A stretch of 18,450 nt of DNA from Candidatus Cloacimonadota bacterium (GTDB lineage: Bacteria > Cloacimonadota > Cloacimonadia > Cloacimonadales > TCS61), in NCBI GenBank assembly GCA_018654125.1, contig JABIME010000087.1:1-18450 (forward strand), in the 5' to 3' direction. The position numbers were made by a program, and so were the translations under genes. Of the stretch, positions 6,321 through 14,986 are shown piece after piece (within the stretch, counting starts at the first letter, position 1; each line of letters opens with the position of its first letter). The notes under the pieces were generated by a model. The model was not told the origin of the DNA. It made no database searches and saw nothing but the letters and a program-made list of their open reading frames with translations.

Positions 6321-8203
6321 AAATATTTTACATATTCATCTTGTTATTCATATTCGTAAATTCAACTTTTGCAGTAGAGGCTGATTCACTCAAAACTAAA
6401 ATGCGGCATTATACCTTAGACGGCATTAGAATCATTGCAGATAAGCCACAAGAGACTATCGGTGCAGTTGAAGTAATTGAATTTGATCCTGTACTTTCAC
6501 TTCCGGAAACGAACATTGCAGAAGCTGTTGAAAAAATAAATGGATTACATGTTTCCACAGGTGGAAAATCTGGTAGCACCTTGCGTATTAGAGGATTTGA
6601 TAACGATCAAATAAAAATAATGCTTGATGGCAGACCGCTTGGTGGTGGTTATTTTGGGAATGTTGACCTCAACACGATTCCGGTCTCAGACATAAAAGAG
6701 ATTAGAGTGCTAAAGGGGCCTGTCTCATCACTTTACGGTTCTGATACAATGGGTGGAGTAATTAATATAATAACAGATTCTCCTTCTAATACTTCTTGGC
6801 TAAAAATTGGTACTGAATTCAAAAGAAGTAATACAAACAAATCATATATTTCTTCTACTCGTGATTTTAGTGAATGGGATTATTGGTTGTACGCATCTCA
6901 TTTTCAAACCGATGGATTTATGCTTTCAGATGATTTTATTCCTACAAATTTTGAGAATGGATTAGCGCGAGATAATTGCGCTAAAGATCAATGGGATCTG
7001 CAATCAAAACTTAATTTTACATTTCTCGATTTTCACTCTATTGGTTTCCAAGCAGGATACTCTTTCATGAACACCAAAGAAATTCCGGAAAGCATATTTG
7101 AGAATAGAAAACGTGAGTTTATCGACTGGAAACGCTATCAGCTTTCAGCACTCGGTTCGTTCCAATTAAGATACAATCTTACATCTGATGTAAACATGTA
7201 TTACGACCGCTATGATGACACTTACGCAGAATATAATCTTTACACCGGTGAAATGTATTCTCAATGGCCTTCACATTTGAATAGCTCGATTTTAGGAGTA
7301 CATCAGAAATTTGATCTACAAATCAATGATCACTTAAATTCTGCACTTGGATATCGTTTTGAAAAGCAGTCGTATTTACGAAAAGATAATAGAGATTATC
7401 CCGATTGGTTTGGTAATGAGCAATATAAGCACAATGGTTTCTGGCAAGCAGAATTGGAGTACAGATCACTCAATTTAACATTTGGAAGCGGAGTATCATT
7501 CTTCAAACAAAATGATCGAGATAAGTGGATATCGCATTTCGAACCATCAGCAGGAATTTATTATACAAGCTCGCTTAATTGGAAATCCTCGCTCGCAATT
7601 TCTTCCAACACAAAATATCCAACAATGCATCAATTGTTCAGTTCCAGCAGCGGAAACGAAGCACTTATAGAAGAAAGAGCATTAAAAAGTGAGTTAAATC
7701 TGCTTATACCATATTCTGCAGGTTTAATTTCCGGTTCACTACAGCAATCCATTTTTTATAACCAAATAACCGGATTAATTGAGAAACTTGGTAGTTCTTA
7801 CGCAAATATAGATCAGATTTATTCGTACGGCTACGAAGTATCTTCTAAGATGTTTTTTATTTGGGAACATCAAGCCGATTATTCATATCTAAAATATTCA
7901 GATGAAAGCAATGCTGAATTACTTGAAACCCCAAGTCATTCAGCCAGACTTACAGAACGAGTTACACTTCCATACTCCGTAAAAATGGAATACAATGCAT
8001 TTTGGAAGGACGTTAGGTACACAGAAGAAAATGTTGATCTTCCCTCTTACTGGCTGCATTCAATCTATTTTAATAAGAAGATAGACAGATATAAAATCAT
8101 GTTTGGTGTCGAGAACATATTCGATTTGAATTATGATGAAGAATATGGTTTCCCGGGTGAAGGATTGAACTTTGTACTAAGTTTAGAAGGTGAATTCTTC
8201 TAA
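6317..8203 (+). CDS. TonB-dependent outer-membrane receptor, BtuB-like
   Basis: 628 residues. A signal peptide (about 1-19, ending TFA-V) is followed by a TonB-box-like YTLDGIRIIADKP (32-44). The plug domain (about 47-154) has LRIRGFDNDQIKIMLDGRPL (89-108) and KGPVSSLYGSDTMGGVINII (133-152), both hallmark segments of BtuB/cirA-type receptors. A beta barrel of alternating aromatic strands runs to the end, with a C-terminal ENIFDLNYDEEY...LSLEGEFF that finishes in Phe as outer-membrane barrels do. Length is normal for the BtuB group. TTG at 6317 overlaps the preceding TGA, with AGAGGAA at 6307-6313. Being embedded between the ATPases and the T component argues that it delivers the same substrate to the ECF importer. 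ExbBD/TonB are not in the window. Cobalamin, thiamine or another cofactor are all possible ligands; the sequence does not decide. Confidence 0.92.
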   Translation: MKIFYIFILLFIFVNSTFAVEADSLKTKMRHYTLDGIRIIADKPQETIGAVEVIEFDPVLSLPETNIAEAVEKINGLHVSTGGKSGSTLRIRGFDNDQIKIMLDGRPLGGGYFGNVDLNTIPVSDIKEIRVLKGPVSSLYGSDTMGGVINIITDSPSNTSWLKIGTEFKRSNTNKSYISSTRDFSEWDYWLYASHFQTDGFMLSDDFIPTNFENGLARDNCAKDQWDLQSKLNFTFLDFHSIGFQAGYSFMNTKEIPESIFENRKREFIDWKRYQLSALGSFQLRYNLTSDVNMYYDRYDDTYAEYNLYTGEMYSQWPSHLNSSILGVHQKFDLQINDHLNSALGYRFEKQSYLRKDNRDYPDWFGNEQYKHNGFWQAELEYRSLNLTFGSGVSFFKQNDRDKWISHFEPSAGIYYTSSLNWKSSLAISSNTKYPTMHQLFSSSSGNEALIEERALKSELNLLIPYSAGLISGSLQQSIFYNQITGLIEKLGSSYANIDQIYSYGYEVSSKMFFIWEHQADYSYLKYSDESNAELLETPSHSARLTERVTLPYSVKMEYNAFWKDVRYTEENVDLPSYWLHSIYFNKKIDRYKIMFGVENIFDLNYDEEYGFPGEGLNFVLSLEGEFF

Positions 8204-8223
8204 TAAGATCTAATGGATTAATA

Positions 8224-9003
8224 ATGGAAAAGAAGAAGAGAAAAATTGTATTAAACGGTTCATCAACAATTCTAAATTTGCGTACAATTATTGTTATAGT
8301 TTCTGCAATTACAACACTTTCCGTTATTTATAACACTATAATTATGCAGGCTTCTTTGCTTTTGTTTTCAATTTTATTATTATTAATTATTCAACCCTCT
8401 AAACATAGATTTACACGACTTGCCCATAGAATGAAAATAATATCAAGGGTTGTTGTAACACTGATGATATTTCAGATACTATTCAGGCATGGCGGAGAAA
8501 CTCTTTGGCAATTTGGAATTATCAAGATAACCAGCTTGGGCGTAAATTATGGTGTTTCATCTTCCCTACGTCTTATGCTTATTGTGCTTATAGCTGGTCT
8601 GCTTTTAGATATCCCATATTACGATTACATTCTTGCATTTCGCAGTTGGAAGATCCCGTATGAGATTTCCTTTCTGGTTGCTTCTGTCATTCATTTCATT
8701 CCAATATTCCATAAGCAGTTTATTGTAAGTAAAGAAGCCCTTAACCTGCGCGGGATAGAGATCTCAAAATCACCAATAATAAAACGATTTAAGATATACT
8801 CAGCACTTGTATTTCCGGTTATTGCTAGAGCTATCTCCGAAGTTAAATATCGATCAATTTCATTAGAATTACGAGCTTTCAGATTATTCCCAGAAAGAAC
8901 ATTCATTTATGAAGCTAAATTAAAGTGGTATGATCTCACTATTCAAATTATTATATTTTTTATATTTTTAAATATATTAATCTTATCATATTTTTTAATT
9001 TGA
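8224..9003 (+). CDS. ecfT: ECF transporter T component (EcfT/CbiQ family)
   Basis: 259 residues with an N-terminal basic stretch, four or five membrane segments (roughly 20-56, 72-88, 113-130, 147-162, 236-257) and a cytoplasmic helical region between them. The diagnostic segment RSWKIPYEISFLVASVIHFIP (140-160) matches the EcfT pattern of Pro-Tyr-Glu followed by a hydrophobic helix and R/H-F-I-P. The two coupling-helix motifs are ALNLRG (172-177) and ELRAFR (215-220), equivalent to the X-Arg-X (commonly Ala-Arg-Gly) motifs that contact the two ATPases. The second has Arg-Ala instead of Arg-Gly. It would transmit ATPase movement to the S component. It begins 20 bases after the receptor gene, with no strong ribosome site, and is the last gene of the ECF locus. 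Confidence 0.88.
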   Translation: MEKKKRKIVLNGSSTILNLRTIIVIVSAITTLSVIYNTIIMQASLLLFSILLLLIIQPSKHRFTRLAHRMKIISRVVVTLMIFQILFRHGGETLWQFGIIKITSLGVNYGVSSSLRLMLIVLIAGLLLDIPYYDYILAFRSWKIPYEISFLVASVIHFIPIFHKQFIVSKEALNLRGIEISKSPIIKRFKIYSALVFPVIARAISEVKYRSISLELRAFRLFPERTFIYEAKLKWYDLTIQIIIFFIFLNILILSYFLI

Positions 9004-9067
9004 CAAACATATCTTATTTACTTTTTTAATATTTCAATATTGTTCAAAAATTATAAATGGAGCAAAT
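9000..9067 (+). promoter_or_regulatory. Possible promoter region before DUF6754 operon
   Basis: TTGACA (9000-9005) overlaps the ecfT stop codon, and a weak TTTAAT follows 19 bases later (9025-9030). This 64-base gap is the largest between plus-strand genes from 1810 to 15586, so a separate transcription start for the next operon is plausible. No terminator hairpin is seen after ecfT. Confidence 0.3.
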
Positions 9068-10174
9068 ATGAAGAAAACATTAATTTTTCTTTTCATTTTT
9101 ATCTCGTGTTTTTTATTCTCTCAAGAGATTTCATTTAATATCAAAGATAAGCCAAACGATGATGGAGCAGCATTGATATTATCTTGGGATACATCTCAAA
9201 TTGAAGCATCCAAGATCATTATTGAGAGAAAAGCACCAGATTCTGATCTAATAATCATTACAAGTTCACAGGAAGTTGTAGGAACTTTTGAAGACGGAAC
9301 TGATATAGATCCGGGAATCGAATATAATTACAGATTATCCGCATTAGATGAGAATGGTAAAGTATTACATATAGTTCGAACAACTGCAAGCTCATCTTCT
9401 CAATGGTTTAATAAGAAAAAGATATCACTTCTTATTCTCGCATTATTAATCAGTGTTTCTATTGTATATTATATTTTTTCGGCTAAAAGCGGTAAAGATC
9501 TCTACATAAGAAAGATTGGTGGTTTGGAATCGATGGATGAATCTGTTGGACGAGCAACAGAAATGGGCAGACCCATCCTATTTATTCCAGGCACATTAGA
9601 CCTCGATGACATGCAAACAATTGCAGGTTTAACTCTACTTAGAAGATTAGCCCAGAAAGCTGCAGAATACGATGCTAAGCTTATCGTTCCTGTTTGCCGG
9701 TCTATGGTGCTTTCTACTGCAAAAGAAGTTGTTAAAGAAGCTTACATGAAAGCTGGGCGTCCCGATGCATTTGACCCAGATTCGGTTTTCTATCTTACAG
9801 ATGACCAGTTTGGTTATGTTGCAGGGGTTGATGGTATTATTGTTCGTGAGAAACCAGCTGCTAACTTCTTTCTTGGTGCATTCTATGCTGAATCATTGAT
9901 TCTGGCTGAAACTGGATTCTCCAGTGGAGCTATTCAAACAGCTGGAACGGCAATGCCAAGCCAATTGCCATTCTTTGTGGTAGCCTGCGACTATACACTT
10001 ATTGGTGAGGAGCTGTTTGCAGCTTCTGCTTATCTATCAAAAGATCCGCATCAACTTGGAAGCCTTAAGGGTCAGGACTTTGGAAAGGCAATATTTATTG
10101 TAGTTCTAACAATTGGAATAATACTGGAAATTTCGGGTGTTCACTTCCTCAAAGATTTCTTAGCGTTACATTAA
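9068..10174 (+). CDS. FN3-DUF6754 membrane protein
   Basis: 368 residues: signal peptide (1-19); a fibronectin-III-like domain (about 22-107; KDKPNDDG...LILSWD...YNYRLSALDENG); a membrane helix (117-138); an alpha/beta domain (about 145-335); and a C-terminal membrane helix (339-357). The alpha/beta part has strongly conserved-looking words: GRATEMGRPILFIPGT (161-176), TDDQFGYVAGVDGIIVREKP (244-263), AESLILAETG (274-283) and CDYTLIGEELFAASAYL (307-323). I recognise these as the DUF6754 family, known from many uncultured bacterial phyla and without assigned function. The domain's side of the membrane is not certain: with a cleaved signal and one helix it would be cytoplasmic, with the FN3 domain outside. 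It starts at ATG after GGAGC and leads a four-gene block. Confidence 0.8.
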   Translation: MKKTLIFLFIFISCFLFSQEISFNIKDKPNDDGAALILSWDTSQIEASKIIIERKAPDSDLIIITSSQEVVGTFEDGTDIDPGIEYNYRLSALDENGKVLHIVRTTASSSSQWFNKKKISLLILALLISVSIVYYIFSAKSGKDLYIRKIGGLESMDESVGRATEMGRPILFIPGTLDLDDMQTIAGLTLLRRLAQKAAEYDAKLIVPVCRSMVLSTAKEVVKEAYMKAGRPDAFDPDSVFYLTDDQFGYVAGVDGIIVREKPAANFFLGAFYAESLILAETGFSSGAIQTAGTAMPSQLPFFVVACDYTLIGEELFAASAYLSKDPHQLGSLKGQDFGKAIFIVVLTIGIILEISGVHFLKDFLALH

Positions 10175-10184
10175 GGAGAAGAAC

Positions 10185-10880
10185 ATGAAAAGAAAGATAC
10201 CATTATTAATAACATTCACTGTTGGAATTATTCTAATCATTTCAGAGTTCATTCCGCACAAACCATTTGGGCAATTATCGGGTGAACTGGAGATTTGGTT
10301 TTTAATAATTTCCGGTTTTGCAATACTATTAGGACAATTAAGTTTATTTAAAGTAAATATATTAAAGATTCAATATAAACAACGTGACTGGCAGTTTTAT
10401 GTAATTACACTTATTAGTTTCGTAGTAATGGTCACACTCGGCTTTTTATGGGGAACCGGAAAGAGTGCCGGAATGTTAGGTCATGGAGAGATTATTACAA
10501 GTACCTTGGGGCATAAACCTTTCGATTATCTTTTTCATAATGTATATCAGCATTTACAAGCCACAATGTTCTCTCTTTTAGCTTTCTTCATTGCATCAGC
10601 AGCATACAGAGCTTTTATTGGAAGAACCGTAGAATCTAACCTTCTACTCACTTCTGCTGTACTTGTTATGCTTGGAAATACAACATTTGGAAGTCTCCTA
10701 ACTGGCTGGTTACCAGAATCATTAAACTTCCTTCATCTTCCAAAAGTATCTGAGTTTATTATGACATTTCCAACTACAGCCGGGCAACGTGCAATTATGA
10801 TAGGTGCAGGTTTAGGAATTATTGGAAGTTCTTTGAGGATAATACTGGGAATTGAAAGATCATATCTGGGAGGTGAATAA
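10185..10880 (+). CDS. Six-helix membrane protein of DUF6754 operon
   Basis: 231 residues with about six hydrophobic helices (roughly 5-23, 36-56, 69-90, 118-140, 148-170, 202-224). A conserved-looking loop between helices 3 and 4 reads GTGKSAGMLGHGEIITSTLGHKPFDYLFHNVYQHLQATM, with two His-containing turns and two conserved-looking Gly-rich stretches; GTGKSAG is not followed by any NTPase domain. I do not recognise a named family. It begins 10 bases after the DUF6754 gene (AAGGAGAAG site), and its TAA overlaps the next ATG by one base, so it almost certainly works with its neighbours as part of one membrane complex. Confidence 0.75.
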   Translation: MKRKIPLLITFTVGIILIISEFIPHKPFGQLSGELEIWFLIISGFAILLGQLSLFKVNILKIQYKQRDWQFYVITLISFVVMVTLGFLWGTGKSAGMLGHGEIITSTLGHKPFDYLFHNVYQHLQATMFSLLAFFIASAAYRAFIGRTVESNLLLTSAVLVMLGNTTFGSLLTGWLPESLNFLHLPKVSEFIMTFPTTAGQRAIMIGAGLGIIGSSLRIILGIERSYLGGE

Positions 10881-11713
10881 TGAGGAAAACTAAACAGATA
10901 GACAGACGCTGGTTGTTCCTACTAATATTCTTTGGTGTTGCACTTCCTCTCATTTTCACAATAGGACTTCCCTTAGAAACCACAAAGAATGTGCATATGG
11001 TATACGACCTTATTGATGGTATGCCAAAAGGATCTAGGGCTCTTCTATCATTTGATTATGATCCTGCCAGTATGCCGGAATTACACCCAATGGCAAAAGC
11101 AGTTGTTAAGCATTGCTTCGATAAAGAAATAAATATCATCTTTACTGCAATGTGGCCAATGGGAGTACAAATGGCAGATGATATCATTGAACAACTAAAA
11201 GATGATTATCCTGATTTGAAATATGGTGAAGATTATGTGAATCTTGGTTTCAAAGCAGGAGGGATGATTACAATACAATCGATGGGAAAAAACTTCCGCG
11301 AGGTTTTTCCAAAAGATATGAATGGAAGCAGCATTGATGAACTTCCAATTATGGAGGGAATAAATAATTTCAGTAACATCGGATTTGTTTTCTCGCTTTC
11401 TGCAGGAGCTCCTGGAATAAAAGAGTGGGTACAAATTGCACACGATGCTTACGGCAGACCGACTTCCGGTGGATGTACCGGAGTAAGCGCACCTGCTATG
11501 CTTCCCTACATAAATGAACAGAAACAGCTTACGGGATTATTGGCAGGATTGAAAGCAGCAGCGGAGTATGAAACTTTAATTAAAACTCCCGGATCTGCAA
11601 CAAAAGGTATGGATGCTCAATCTATTGCGCATTTAATTATAATCATCTTCATCGCAATAGGTAATATTAACTATTGGCGAGATAGGAAAGCTTTGAAAAA
11701 GGGAGGTAAGTAA
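10880..11713 (+). CDS. Membrane-anchored alpha/beta protein of DUF6754 operon
   Basis: 277 residues. An N-terminal membrane helix (about 11-29) is followed by a soluble alpha/beta domain (35-245) and a C-terminal membrane helix (about 247-265) with a basic tail. The soluble domain has YDLIDGMPKGSRALLSFDYD (42-61), INIIFTAMWPMG (84-95), KYGEDYVNLGFKAGGM (114-129), SGGCTGVSAPAMLPYI (196-211) and LTGLLAGLKAAAEYE (217-231). The architecture and several segments parallel the DUF6754 protein two genes upstream, where SGAIQTAGTAM...DYTLIGEELFAASAYL sits at the equivalent place, so the two may be distant paralogues. Family and activity are unknown to me. It is joined to both neighbours by TAATG overlaps with GGGAGGT ribosome sites, implying coupled translation and fixed stoichiometry. 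Confidence 0.75.
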   Translation: MRKTKQIDRRWLFLLIFFGVALPLIFTIGLPLETTKNVHMVYDLIDGMPKGSRALLSFDYDPASMPELHPMAKAVVKHCFDKEINIIFTAMWPMGVQMADDIIEQLKDDYPDLKYGEDYVNLGFKAGGMITIQSMGKNFREVFPKDMNGSSIDELPIMEGINNFSNIGFVFSLSAGAPGIKEWVQIAHDAYGRPTSGGCTGVSAPAMLPYINEQKQLTGLLAGLKAAAEYETLIKTPGSATKGMDAQSIAHLIIIIFIAIGNINYWRDRKALKKGGK

Positions 11714-12354
11714 TGGAACAGTTTTTTGCAACATTAGGTATTTGGCTGGGTGCACTTTTTACATTTGCTATCTTCAGCTTCCTATATAAAGACAACCCTT
11801 TTTATAAAACAGCAGAACAGATTTTCGTAGGACTATCAGCTGGTTATTGGTTCGTTTATACAGTATTCTCTATACTTATTCCAAACCTTTACGACCCCTT
11901 AACACAAGATTTCAGTGCAAACTGGATTAAGATCATTCCTGCAATTTTAGGAATAATGATGCTCATGCGTTTAATACCTAAAACTGAGTGGGTAAGTAGA
12001 TTCCCTATATCGGTGGTAATTGGAACAACCTCAGGTGTATTTTTTCTTCGTTATTTAAAATCTGATGTACTAAATCAGTTAACTGCAACAATGATAAATC
12101 CCTTTATTGGAGAAAATTGGGTTGTGATTGTTGGTCAAATTCTTTTAATAGTTGGAACAATCACCGGAGTCATTTATTTCTATTTTAGTAAGAAACATAC
12201 TGGTGCTTTAGGAGTTTCTGCAAAAATTGGAATTTATTTTCTGATGGTAAGTTTTGGTGCTGCTTTTGGTTACACTGCAATGGCTCGTATTTCGCTCCTA
12301 ATTGGAAGATTACAATTTCTTCTGGGAGATTGGCTTGGTATAATCCAACCATAA
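11713..12354 (+). CDS. Polytopic membrane protein of DUF6754 operon
   Basis: 213 residues with about six hydrophobic helices (approx. 5-25, 38-58, 73-92, 98-116, 133-155, 163-190) and a short amphipathic end (RLQFLLGDWLGIIQP). The pattern WLGALFTFAIFSFLYKDNPFYKTAEQIFVGLSAGY near the start looks conserved, with a charged turn between helices 1 and 2. I recognise no catalytic motif or named family, though it fits as the last membrane subunit of the four-gene DUF6754 block. Start ATG overlaps the preceding TAA by one base, with GGGAGGT upstream. The next gene, a diguanylate cyclase, starts 24 bases later without a terminator between. Confidence 0.75.
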   Translation: MEQFFATLGIWLGALFTFAIFSFLYKDNPFYKTAEQIFVGLSAGYWFVYTVFSILIPNLYDPLTQDFSANWIKIIPAILGIMMLMRLIPKTEWVSRFPISVVIGTTSGVFFLRYLKSDVLNQLTATMINPFIGENWVVIVGQILLIVGTITGVIYFYFSKKHTGALGVSAKIGIYFLMVSFGAAFGYTAMARISLLIGRLQFLLGDWLGIIQP

Positions 12355-12378
12355 TATATATTTTTTGAGAGGATAATT

Positions 12379-14214
12379 TTGAAGAGATCATTATTTATTG
12401 CATTATTAATTGTTTTAACTATAAATATTTATAGTGTTACCAGATTAGACAATCTAAAGCTTGAACTGAATTCAGCTCATGGCTTAAAAAGAGTTTTGAT
12501 ATTAGATGAATTACAGAGATCGTATTGGAAAATTTATCCTCAGGCAAGTTTAGAATTTGGGATCAAAGCTCTAAGAACTTCATCCGACATAAAGAACAAG
12601 TTACAGCAAGCTCAGCAACTACAAAATATTGCTGAATCATATAAGTATTTAGATAATTATGATAAAGCAATTGAATTCATGAGTATGTCGTTAGATACAG
12701 CTAAAGAAATCAATAACCTTGATCTTCAAATTGCTGCATTTTATTATTTAGCAACATATCATAATTATATCGGGGAAAACGTTAAAGCCTTTAAATATGC
12801 TGTGCAAGCTTTAGATCTTAGTAAAGAGCATAAAAACCATCCTGGATTAGCAAAGTGCCATTTCATAATCGCAGAAATATATTATGCATTAGGAGATCTT
12901 AAAGGAGCATATCAGAATTTTGAGCAATCGTTAGTACAACACGAGAATTTTAATAATAAAAGCAGTTTTGCTTTAACTAATGAAAAATTAGGAGAAATAG
13001 ACCTTCATAATAAAAATTTTCAATTTGCAGAACAGCATTATAAAACTGCCGCAGAGAATTATGATGCAATTGATAACCTTGAAAGCTTGGTTAGAACATA
13101 TGAAGCTTTAGGCAGTATCTACAAAGAAACAGGGAAAAAAGAAAAAGCATATGAATATATACAAAAATTTGCAGATACAAATGAAAAATTGAATCAGGAG
13201 ATAAATAATAATAAGATTCTTTTTAATTATGAATATTACAATATTATTGGCAATGAGGATAGAGCCTTAGCCTATTTTAAGCAATATACTGAGCAACAAG
13301 ATTCATTAAAATCTGTTCTTGCCCAAGAACATGTTGAAACAATTATAAGCGATATTGAGATAAAACATGAACTGGAAAAAGCTGAAACTACTAAAGAGAT
13401 AACTAAGATCACAAAAAAAGCAGTAGAACAAATTGAAGAAAAAGAACAAACTATAGAGCTACTCAAAGAAGAAAGTGATCAACAACAAAGAATTGCTAAT
13501 TTAGAAAATGATGAAAAAAGAAGACAAATTGAAAATCTAAAAGAAGAGAGAGAAGATAATAACAGAAAAATAATTCAACAGGAAAAAGAGAAAAGAACAA
13601 CACGTCTATTCATGATTGCAATTGTAATTGTTGCCATATTAGTACTAGTTATTGCAATTGTTTTCATTAGTAAATTCAGGATGAAACAAAAACATACTAT
13701 CGAGCTTGAAAAAATTGCAAAAACTGATCCACTAACGCAACTACCCAACAGACGCGCAGTATTAGAGAATATCGATTACGAGATAATTAGATTCAGAAGA
13801 AATGCGGAACCATTTACACTTGTTATTAGTGATATTGATGATTTTAAAAAAGTTAATGATACATACGGTCATGATGCTGGTGACAAGGTTCTTGTTTCAC
13901 TCTCTAAACTTATGACTAAAACAATAAGAAAACAAGATATTTGTGCACGTTGGGGTGGAGAAGAATTTCTATTTTTATTACCAGGTACAGATCACAAAGG
14001 TGGAGAGATAATATCAGAAAAGATAAGAGAAAAAATTGAAAGTAGTGCAATAAAATATGAGGATGACTCATTACAAATAACCATGACTTTTGGATTGTGT
14101 ACTTTTTCTGATGAATTAACAATTGATGAATGCATTACACGAGCAGATAAAGCTTTATACGAAGGAAAAAGAATTGGGAAAAATAATATAGTCCAATATT
14201 ATAAACTAAAATAA
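12379..14214 (+). CDS. Diguanylate cyclase with periplasmic TPR sensor
   Basis: 611 residues: signal peptide or anchor (1-19); TPR-like helix pairs (about 40-315; e.g. YKYLDNYDKAIEFM, YALGDLKGAYQNFEQSL, YKETGKKEKAYEYI); a long charged coiled coil (about 325-408); a membrane helix (about 410-432); and a GGDEF domain (about 443-611). The GGDEF domain has TDPLTQLPNRR (about 448-458), DIDDFKKVND (about 485-494) and active-site GGEEF (about 527-531). The inhibitory I-site RKQD stands five residues before GGEEF, so the enzyme should make cyclic di-GMP from two GTP and be product-inhibited. The TPR part would sense a periplasmic partner or ligand. The TTG start at 12379 is supported by GAGAGGA 5-11 bases upstream. 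Following the DUF6754 block by 24 bases suggests co-transcription. Confidence 0.9.
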   Translation: MKRSLFIALLIVLTINIYSVTRLDNLKLELNSAHGLKRVLILDELQRSYWKIYPQASLEFGIKALRTSSDIKNKLQQAQQLQNIAESYKYLDNYDKAIEFMSMSLDTAKEINNLDLQIAAFYYLATYHNYIGENVKAFKYAVQALDLSKEHKNHPGLAKCHFIIAEIYYALGDLKGAYQNFEQSLVQHENFNNKSSFALTNEKLGEIDLHNKNFQFAEQHYKTAAENYDAIDNLESLVRTYEALGSIYKETGKKEKAYEYIQKFADTNEKLNQEINNNKILFNYEYYNIIGNEDRALAYFKQYTEQQDSLKSVLAQEHVETIISDIEIKHELEKAETTKEITKITKKAVEQIEEKEQTIELLKEESDQQQRIANLENDEKRRQIENLKEEREDNNRKIIQQEKEKRTTRLFMIAIVIVAILVLVIAIVFISKFRMKQKHTIELEKIAKTDPLTQLPNRRAVLENIDYEIIRFRRNAEPFTLVISDIDDFKKVNDTYGHDAGDKVLVSLSKLMTKTIRKQDICARWGGEEFLFLLPGTDHKGGEIISEKIREKIESSAIKYEDDSLQITMTFGLCTFSDELTIDECITRADKALYEGKRIGKNNIVQYYKLK

Positions 14215-14234
14215 CTTATGGAGCTCAAATAAAT

Positions 14235-14984
14235 ATGAAAGTTTTTAGCGTAGCTGGATATCACCATACTGGCAAAACTACAGTTACAGTAGAACTAATA
14301 AAAAATCTTAAAGAGCGAGGGTTTACAGTCACCTCTATTAAGGATATCCATAACGAAAATTTCACAATGGAAAAAGAGGGTAGTAATAGTTGGAAACATG
14401 CGCAGGCAAGTGGTGATACCGTTATTGCCAGAGGTATTTCTGAAACATATCAAATTTGGAATAGACAGCTCTCATTGAACGAAATGCTTTCAAATCTTAA
14501 AAGTGATTTTGTAGTTGTTGAAGGAATGAAAAACGTTGCTCTTCCCCGCATCATTTGTGCAAAAGATGAAGAACAGCTAGAAGAGCTTATCGATGGTACT
14601 GTATTTGCAATTTCTGGAATTTATGCTAATGATCATGATAAATATAAAGATTTTAAAGCGTTTAATTCTAAAAACCAAATGAATGAACTTACAGATCTGG
14701 TAATTGAAAAAGTATTTCACGTACTTCCCCTTCCTAAACTTGAATGTTGTGGAGAGTGTGGAATAAATTGCAGGGAAATGGTTTCTGGCATTTTAGCAGG
14801 ACGAAATTCTCGTGAAGATTGCAAAACAGATAGAAATCTTGATATTGAAATCGAGATAGGTGGCAAAGATCTAAATATTGTTCCTTATGTTCAAAAGACA
14901 TTAAGGGATGTTATAAAGGCCTATGTAAAGAATTTAAAAGGCTATCAAGATGGTGATAGCATAGATATAAAGATTCGAGATTGA
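14235..14984 (+). CDS. mobB: MobB-like GTPase with C-terminal four-cysteine (Fe-S type) domain
   Basis: 249 residues. The N-terminal half is MobB-like (P-loop GTPase linked to molybdopterin dinucleotide cofactor maturation): Walker A GYHHTGKTT (8-16), KEGSNSWKHAQASG (47-60, equivalent to the DTWRH-x-x-AG motif) and DFVVVEGMK (91-99). Residues 171-196 add a cysteine cluster C172-x2-C175-x3-C179-x16-C196, preceded by Cys171. This resembles the [4Fe-4S] domain of RnfB and corrinoid Fe-S proteins (C-x2-C-x4-C-x16-C), one residue shorter. The last 50 residues form a beta/alpha piece (DIEIEIGGKDLNIVPYVQKTLRDVI). Standard E. coli MobB is about 170-175 residues and lacks this extension; similar long forms are, as I recall, found in archaea and anaerobes. 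Start ATG follows GGAGC. The next gene begins 2 bases after its stop. Confidence 0.85.
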   Translation: MKVFSVAGYHHTGKTTVTVELIKNLKERGFTVTSIKDIHNENFTMEKEGSNSWKHAQASGDTVIARGISETYQIWNRQLSLNEMLSNLKSDFVVVEGMKNVALPRIICAKDEEQLEELIDGTVFAISGIYANDHDKYKDFKAFNSKNQMNELTDLVIEKVFHVLPLPKLECCGECGINCREMVSGILAGRNSREDCKTDRNLDIEIEIGGKDLNIVPYVQKTLRDVIKAYVKNLKGYQDGDSIDIKIRD

Positions 14985-14986
14985 TC

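Noticed and set aside
8691..8906. Minus-strand ORF inside the T-component gene
   Set aside because: It is a shadow of ecfT, with no ribosome site or recognisable motif.
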